A DNA stretch of 64,000 nucleotides from Lewinellaceae bacterium. GTDB taxonomy: Bacteria > Bacteroidota > Bacteroidia > Chitinophagales > Saprospiraceae. Position numbers and translations under genes: made by a program. The stretch is taken from NCBI GenBank assembly GCA_020636195.1, contig JACJYH010000006.1, positions 1-64,000 of the forward strand, read 5' to 3'. Within the stretch, counting starts at the first letter, position 1; each line of letters starts with the position of its first letter. A model generated the notes under the pieces. It did no database searches and was not told the DNA's origin. It saw nothing but the letters and a program-made list of their open reading frames with translations. Positions 60,320 through 64,000 of the stretch are shown piece after piece.

Positions 60320-60928
60320 ATGGCAAGATATACAGGACCTACCACAAAAAAGGCAAGAGTATTCGGAGAACCAATCTATGGACCCGATAAGGCATTTGAT
60401 AAAAGAAAATACCCACCAGGTCAGCACGGTCTTACAAAAAGACGTAAACAGAGATCTGATTATGCAATTCAGCTCAATGAAAAGCAAAAGGTTAAATATA
60501 CTTATGGAGTTTTAGAGCGACAGTTTAGAAGATTGTTTGAACATGCAGCTGCAAAATCCGGAGTAACCGGTGAGATTTTGTTGCAAATGCTTGAGTCAAG
60601 ATTGGACAATGTCGTTTACAGAATGGGTATCGCAAAATCAAGAAGAGCAGCTAGACAATTGGTTTCTCACAAACATATTTTGGTGGATGGTGTTTTGACA
60701 AATATTCCATCAATGTTATTGCGTCCCGGATCAGTAGTTGCCGTTAGAGGAAAATCTAAGGGAATAGATGTGATCCACGGCAGTGTTCATGCAAAACGCG
60801 ATAGAATGTATGGTTGGATAGAATGGAACCCTGAGAAAATGGAAGGTAGATATCTTGCTCATCCCGAGAGAGAAAAAATACCTGAAAATATAAACGAGCA
60901 GTTAATCGTAGAATTATATTCTAAGTAA
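60320..60928 (+). CDS. rpsD: 30S ribosomal protein S4
   Basis: 202 residues of uS4, a primary 16S binding and fidelity protein. The N-terminus ARYTGPTTKKARVFGEPIYG and the S4 RNA-binding domain LESRLDNVVYRMGIAKSRRA with HKHILVDGVLTNIPSMLLRP are clear. There are no N-terminal zinc cysteines. In E. coli S4 represses the alpha operon. A terminator-like hairpin follows directly. Confidence 0.97.
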   Translation: MARYTGPTTKKARVFGEPIYGPDKAFDKRKYPPGQHGLTKRRKQRSDYAIQLNEKQKVKYTYGVLERQFRRLFEHAAAKSGVTGEILLQMLESRLDNVVYRMGIAKSRRAARQLVSHKHILVDGVLTNIPSMLLRPGSVVAVRGKSKGIDVIHGSVHAKRDRMYGWIEWNPEKMEGRYLAHPEREKIPENINEQLIVELYSK

Positions 60929-60939
60929 TAATCTCTTAT

Positions 60940-60967
60940 GGCTTTCTACAGAAAGCCTATCTTTTTT
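60940..60967 (+). terminator. intrinsic terminator or attenuator between rpsD and rpoA
   Basis: GGCTTT (60940-60945) pairs with AAAGCC (60952-60957), with an optional CT/AG extension, followed by TATCTTTTTT. It lies just 12 bases after the rpsD stop in the middle of the supercluster. Since no other strong promoter was seen before rpoA, it probably acts as a partial attenuator. Confidence 0.6.
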
Positions 60968-60995
60968 ATCTATATAAATAGAAAACAATTATCAG

Positions 60996-61994
60996 ATGAG
61001 TATTCTCAACTTTCAGAAACCCGATAAAATCTTACTCCAAAAAGCAGATGATTTTGAAGGGGTATTTGAGTTTAAACCTTTAGAACCTGGTTTTGGCCAG
61101 ACCATAGGTAATTCATTAAGAAGAATACTATTATCATCTCTTGATGGATATGCCATTTCAGCAGTAAGAATTGCTGGAGTAGATCATGAGTTTTCAACAA
61201 TCAAGGGTGTTGTTGAAGACGTAGTGGATATTATTCTCAATTTAAAGCAAGTACGCTTAAAGCCCACAAAGGATGCTGTAACTTCGGAAGAAGAGAAATT
61301 GTATGTATCGATTTCTGGTAAGAATACTTTTTCAGCCGGAGACATTGAAGCAAATACAAATATTTTTAGGGTGATGAACCCTGATCTTTATATTTGTACT
61401 CTCGAGCCTGCAGTAACTTTAGAGTTGGAATTGACCATTACAAAAGGTAGAGGTTATGTTGCTGCGGATGAAAATCTTCCTAAGGATGCACCTATTGGTG
61501 TCATTCCAGTAGATGCCATCTACACTCCAATTAAAAAAGTGGCGTACAAGGTTGAAAATACAAGGGTAGGTCAGAGAACTGACTATGAGAAATTGACAAT
61601 TGAATTAAAAACGGATGGTACAATTCATCCTGAGGATGCTTTGAAAGAGGCTTCACGTATCATGATCCAACACTTGATGTTGATCACCGATGAAAATATC
61701 ACATTCAATGATTCTAATACACGTGAAGACAATGTCGTAGATGAACACATCCTTCACATGCGAAAGTTGCTCAAGACATCATTAGAAGATTTAGATTTAT
61801 CAGTTCGTGCGTACAACTGTCTCAAAGCAGCTAAAATCAATTCACTTGGTGAGATGGTTAAATTTGACATGCATGAATTACTTAAATTTAGAAATTTTGG
61901 TAAGAAATCATTGGTAGAAATAGAAGAATTGCTCCAACAGAAGGGCCTTACTTTTGGTATGGATCTTTCAAAATATAAGTTGGACGAAGAATAA
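60996..61994 (+). CDS. rpoA: RNA polymerase alpha subunit
   Basis: 332 residues. The N-terminal assembly domain, about 1-230, shows FKPLEPGFGQTIGNSLRRIL and GYAISAVRIAGVDHEFSTIK, which hold the alpha dimer and beta contacts. The C-terminal DNA-binding domain, about 255-325, has SVRAYNCLKAAKINSLGEMV and LKFRNFGKKSLVEIEELL. Linker and length are normal. rplQ follows after 128 bases, a gap larger than usual for this pair. Confidence 0.98.
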   Translation: MSILNFQKPDKILLQKADDFEGVFEFKPLEPGFGQTIGNSLRRILLSSLDGYAISAVRIAGVDHEFSTIKGVVEDVVDIILNLKQVRLKPTKDAVTSEEEKLYVSISGKNTFSAGDIEANTNIFRVMNPDLYICTLEPAVTLELELTITKGRGYVAADENLPKDAPIGVIPVDAIYTPIKKVAYKVENTRVGQRTDYEKLTIELKTDGTIHPEDALKEASRIMIQHLMLITDENITFNDSNTREDNVVDEHILHMRKLLKTSLEDLDLSVRAYNCLKAAKINSLGEMVKFDMHELLKFRNFGKKSLVEIEELLQQKGLTFGMDLSKYKLDEE

Positions 61995-62122
61995 AATCGT
62001 TTCGGCCCATCATTGGATGGATTAGGATTATTTATTAATTATCCGTACAAAACGTTGACTCAGAAATTGCAAGGCCGATTGTCAAAGTGAGTCAATAGTG
62101 GTACAAAATATCATAATACTTT

Positions 62123-62623
62123 ATGAGACACGGCAAAAAAAATAACCATTTAAGTAGGAAAAAGGGACACCGAGATGCATTGTTGATGAACTTGGCGAAT
62201 TCTCTTATTTTACACAAAAGGATCAACACCACTTTGGCAAAAGCAAAAGCATTGAGAGTATTTGTGGAGCCATTGTTGACAAAGGCTAAAGATAATACCA
62301 CTCCATCTAGAAGAACGGTATTTGCAGACCTTCAAAATAAAGAAGTACTCAAAGAACTTTTTGATAATGTGGCAGCTAAAATTGCTGACAGACCAGGAGG
62401 ATATTGCAGAATCATAAAGACCGGATTTAGAAAAGGTGATGGTGCTGAGACAGCTATGATAGAATTGGTTGATTATAATGACGTAATGAAAGCAAAGGTC
62501 GCAGCAACTAAATCTACTCGTAGAGGTCGCAGAAAAGGTGGTTCTTCAGGAGCTGTTGCAGCAACTCCGGTTACTAATGTAACAAACACACCTGCTGAGT
62601 CTTCTACACAAGAAGAAGAATAA
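62123..62623 (+). CDS. rplQ: 50S ribosomal protein L17 with C-terminal extension
   Basis: 166 residues of bL17. The N-terminal family core is MRHGKKNNHLSRKKGHRDAL, then LANSLILHKRINTTLAKAKA and RPGGYCRIIKTGFRKGDGAE. After about residue 125 a low-complexity extension, first Arg/Gly/Lys-rich and then Ala/Thr/Glu-rich (TKSTRRGRRKGGSSGAVAAT), makes it nearly 40 residues longer than the E. coli protein. Such tails are known in Bacteroidota. It ends the supercluster and is followed by a terminator. Confidence 0.96.
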   Translation: MRHGKKNNHLSRKKGHRDALLMNLANSLILHKRINTTLAKAKALRVFVEPLLTKAKDNTTPSRRTVFADLQNKEVLKELFDNVAAKIADRPGGYCRIIKTGFRKGDGAETAMIELVDYNDVMKAKVAATKSTRRGRRKGGSSGAVAATPVTNVTNTPAESSTQEEE

Positions 62624-62645
62624 CAGTTTTCAATAAAATAATAAG

Positions 62646-62674
62646 AAGGGTTGAATATATTTCAGCCCTTTTTT
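62646..62674 (+). terminator. intrinsic terminator of the ribosomal supercluster
   Basis: Stem AAGGGTTGAA (62646-62655) with TTCAGCCCTT (62661-62670), one G-U pair, loop of 5, followed by TTTT. It lies 22 bases beyond the rplQ stop and reaches the end of the convergent minus-strand gene. Confidence 0.85.
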
Positions 62675-62954
62675 ATTTGTATTTATCTTGAATTTTTTTG
62701 TAAATCCTTTCATTCAACCACCATTTGATGGTGGCGTATCCGATGATCCCTGCTATCAACATGGTCAACAATTGAGTGAAAGCGGCCGGCGACAAAAAAA
62801 CTTCATTAAAACTGTGTTTAGTTAGACTCCAAATATTTACAATAACAAACACAGCAAAACCAAAGAAAGCACCATTCTCCAATCCGTATCGAATTCTGCC
62901 CTTCTCTCTGATTTTGTCCCAATTTTCTTTGAATCTTTGATCGTTTTCGTGCAT
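62673..62954 (-). CDS. small membrane protein of unknown function
   Basis: 93 residues. A charged N-terminus (NDQRFKENWDKIREKGRIRY) is followed by two hydrophobic segments, GAFFGFAVFVIVNIWSL and LLTMLIAGIIGYATIKWWL, and a basic end. This is a two-helix inner-membrane protein with both ends probably cytoplasmic. I do not recognise a named family. It is convergent with rplQ and divergent from odhB. Confidence 0.65.
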   Translation of the reverse strand: MHENDQRFKENWDKIREKGRIRYGLENGAFFGFAVFVIVNIWSLTKHSFNEVFLSPAAFTQLLTMLIAGIIGYATIKWWLNERIYKKIQDKYK

Positions 62955-63047
62955 GGATATCCATTTTGCTTTGCATTTTAAACTTTCGAATTTGTTAAAT
63001 TGTTTCTTGTTCGCATTGAAAAATGCTCCGCCATCCCTACATTATTG

Positions 63048-63055
63048 TATTTTTG
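63048..63055 (+). promoter_or_regulatory. -7 box for odhB
   Basis: TATTTTTG matches TAnnTTTG and ends 20 bases before the ATG at 63076. No -33 box was clear. Confidence 0.5.
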
Positions 63056-63075
63056 CATCCAAATTAATTTGATTT

Positions 63076-64000
63076 ATGAGTATTATTGAGTTGAAGGTAC
63101 CTACAATAGGAGAATCCATCACAGAAGTGACCCTTTCACAATGGTTAAAGAAGGATGGAGATATTATTAAGCGAGACGAAGCAATATGTGAGTTTGAATC
63201 GGACAAAGCTACCCTTGAATTTCCTGCTGAAGCTGACGGTAAACTTACCATCATTGCCAAAGAAGGAGAAGACCTGCCTATTGGTGCCATCATTGCGAAG
63301 TTAGATACTTCGTTTACTACTGATAACTCTGGTAGCATTGACACTGTCCCGCAGGTAAAAGAGGCTTCAAAAGAAGCACCTAAGGAGATCAAAGATGATA
63401 GTTCTTATGCCAAAGGTCATCCTTCACCTGCTGCTGCAAAAATTCTTGATGAAAAAGGTGTGGCGGTAGAGTCCATCACTGGTTCAGGAAAAGGCGGTAG
63501 AATTACGAAGGAAGATGCCCTTAAAGTAGCAACCCCTGTAGTGAAAAATGATGGTGTAACAGAAAAAACTGCTACTGTTTCCAATGTTGAATTTTCTGAA
63601 CCTTCAGTGGAAATGGATTCTTCTAGGTCTGAACGGTCGGTCAAAATGAGCCGTATGAGAAAGACAATTGCTGCAAGATTGGTTTCCGCAAAAAATCAAA
63701 CGGCAATGCTCACCACTTTCAATGAAGTAGATTTGAGCGAGCTCAATGCATTGCGTAAAAAATATCAAGATCGATTTGTGGCAAAGCATGGCATAAAATT
63801 GGGCTATATGTCTTTATTTGCAAAAGCTTGCGCAAAAGTATTGATGGAAATGCCTGATGTGAATGCGAAAATTGATGGCGACAACATTATTTATCACGAT
63901 TATGTAGATATTTCTATTGCAATCTCTACGCCATCTGGATTAGTGGTTCCGCCGATACATAATGTGGAATCATTACAATTTCATGAGATTGAAGAGAAAA
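63076..64000 (+). CDS. odhB: 2-oxoglutarate dehydrogenase E2 (dihydrolipoyl succinyltransferase), partial
   Basis: The first 308 residues are in the window and the frame runs off the end. An N-terminal lipoyl domain (IIELKVPTIGESITEVTLSQ) has the lipoylated Lys in CEFESDKATLEFPAEA. After an acidic/Ala-rich linker, a peripheral subunit-binding domain is seen (SPAAAKILDEKGVAVESITG, GKGGRITKEDALK). The acyltransferase domain then begins with SRMRKTIAARLVSAKNQTAM and TTFNEVDLSELNALRKKYQD. The ESDKA lipoyl motif and the GESI start favour the succinyltransferase over the pyruvate enzyme. The catalytic His lies beyond the window. Confidence 0.92.
   Translation, partial: MSIIELKVPTIGESITEVTLSQWLKKDGDIIKRDEAICEFESDKATLEFPAEADGKLTIIAKEGEDLPIGAIIAKLDTSFTTDNSGSIDTVPQVKEASKEAPKEIKDDSSYAKGHPSPAAAKILDEKGVAVESITGSGKGGRITKEDALKVATPVVKNDGVTEKTATVSNVEFSEPSVEMDSSRSERSVKMSRMRKTIAARLVSAKNQTAMLTTFNEVDLSELNALRKKYQDRFVAKHGIKLGYMSLFAKACAKVLMEMPDVNAKIDGDNIIYHDYVDISIAISTPSGLVVPPIHNVESLQFHEIEEK

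Noticed and set aside
61995..62122. Terminator or RNA gene between rpoA and rplQ
   Set aside because: Only a short CCATC/GGATGG-like dyad without a T tract is visible in these 128 bases.
1..64000. tRNA or rRNA genes
   Set aside because: I found no cloverleaf-like GGTTCGAAT-type arms or rRNA-like sequence in the gaps; a tRNAscan run would settle it.

Overview
The window looks like a chromosomal contig of a Bacteroidota bacterium, most likely of the class Saprospiria (class is an inference). The grounds are the recurrent TAnnTTTG promoter boxes, two proteins ending in type IX secretion (T9SS) sorting domains, the Bacteroidota-type ribosomal block (secY-map-infA-rpmJ with no adk between), zinc-free uS14 and bL36, and families such as DUF4294, LVIVD and RNase Y-ZapA-PheT that are usual there. 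The DNA is AT-rich throughout.

Layout. 1-754: the cut end of an ISL3-family insertion sequence. 786-5472 (minus): glgC, a BioD-like/DRTGG ATPase and two Fe-S redox proteins, apparently one operon. 5566-8086: a phosphoribosyltransferase, then a secreted esterase with a small secreted partner. 8252-13096 (minus): pheT, a small coiled-coil protein, zapA and rny. 13299-15844: DEAD-box helicase, SRPBCC and DUF1801 genes. 15847-16943: an M29 aminopeptidase with a one-base frameshift. 17119-22655: an LVIVD lipoprotein, an outer-membrane-like protein, and thrA-thrB without thrC. 22803-25575: two T9SS cargo proteins around a tiny HTH regulator.

25607-42133 is the accessory heart of the window. A 2498-residue secreted protein and a secreted fibronectin III protein form a tandem pair. 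They are followed by a secreted 'trunk' protein that ends in a pre-toxin linker with no toxin domain, then a small toxin-like protein with its own signal peptide, overlapped by a candidate immunity gene. On the other strand follow a translationally coupled HTH-DUF4291 pair and an Rpn-family nuclease gene. Two stand-alone copies of that gene's own C-terminal segment lie directly downstream of it. The region closes with a decayed fragment of the fibronectin III gene, so the toxin/nuclease cargo lies between an intact gene and a relic of a second copy. I read this as a polymorphic-toxin-like or recombination hotspot locus; function is inferred, not shown.

42265-44004: DUF4294 protein and mevalonate diphosphate decarboxylase. 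44316-62623: the str-S10-spc-alpha ribosomal supercluster (rpsL to rplQ, including fusA, secY, map, infA, rpoA), with promoter-like boxes before rpsL, rpsJ and rplP and a terminator-like hairpin before rpoA. 62673-64000: a small membrane protein on the minus strand and the start of a 2-oxoglutarate dehydrogenase E2 gene that runs off the window. I saw no rRNA, tRNA or CRISPR array.
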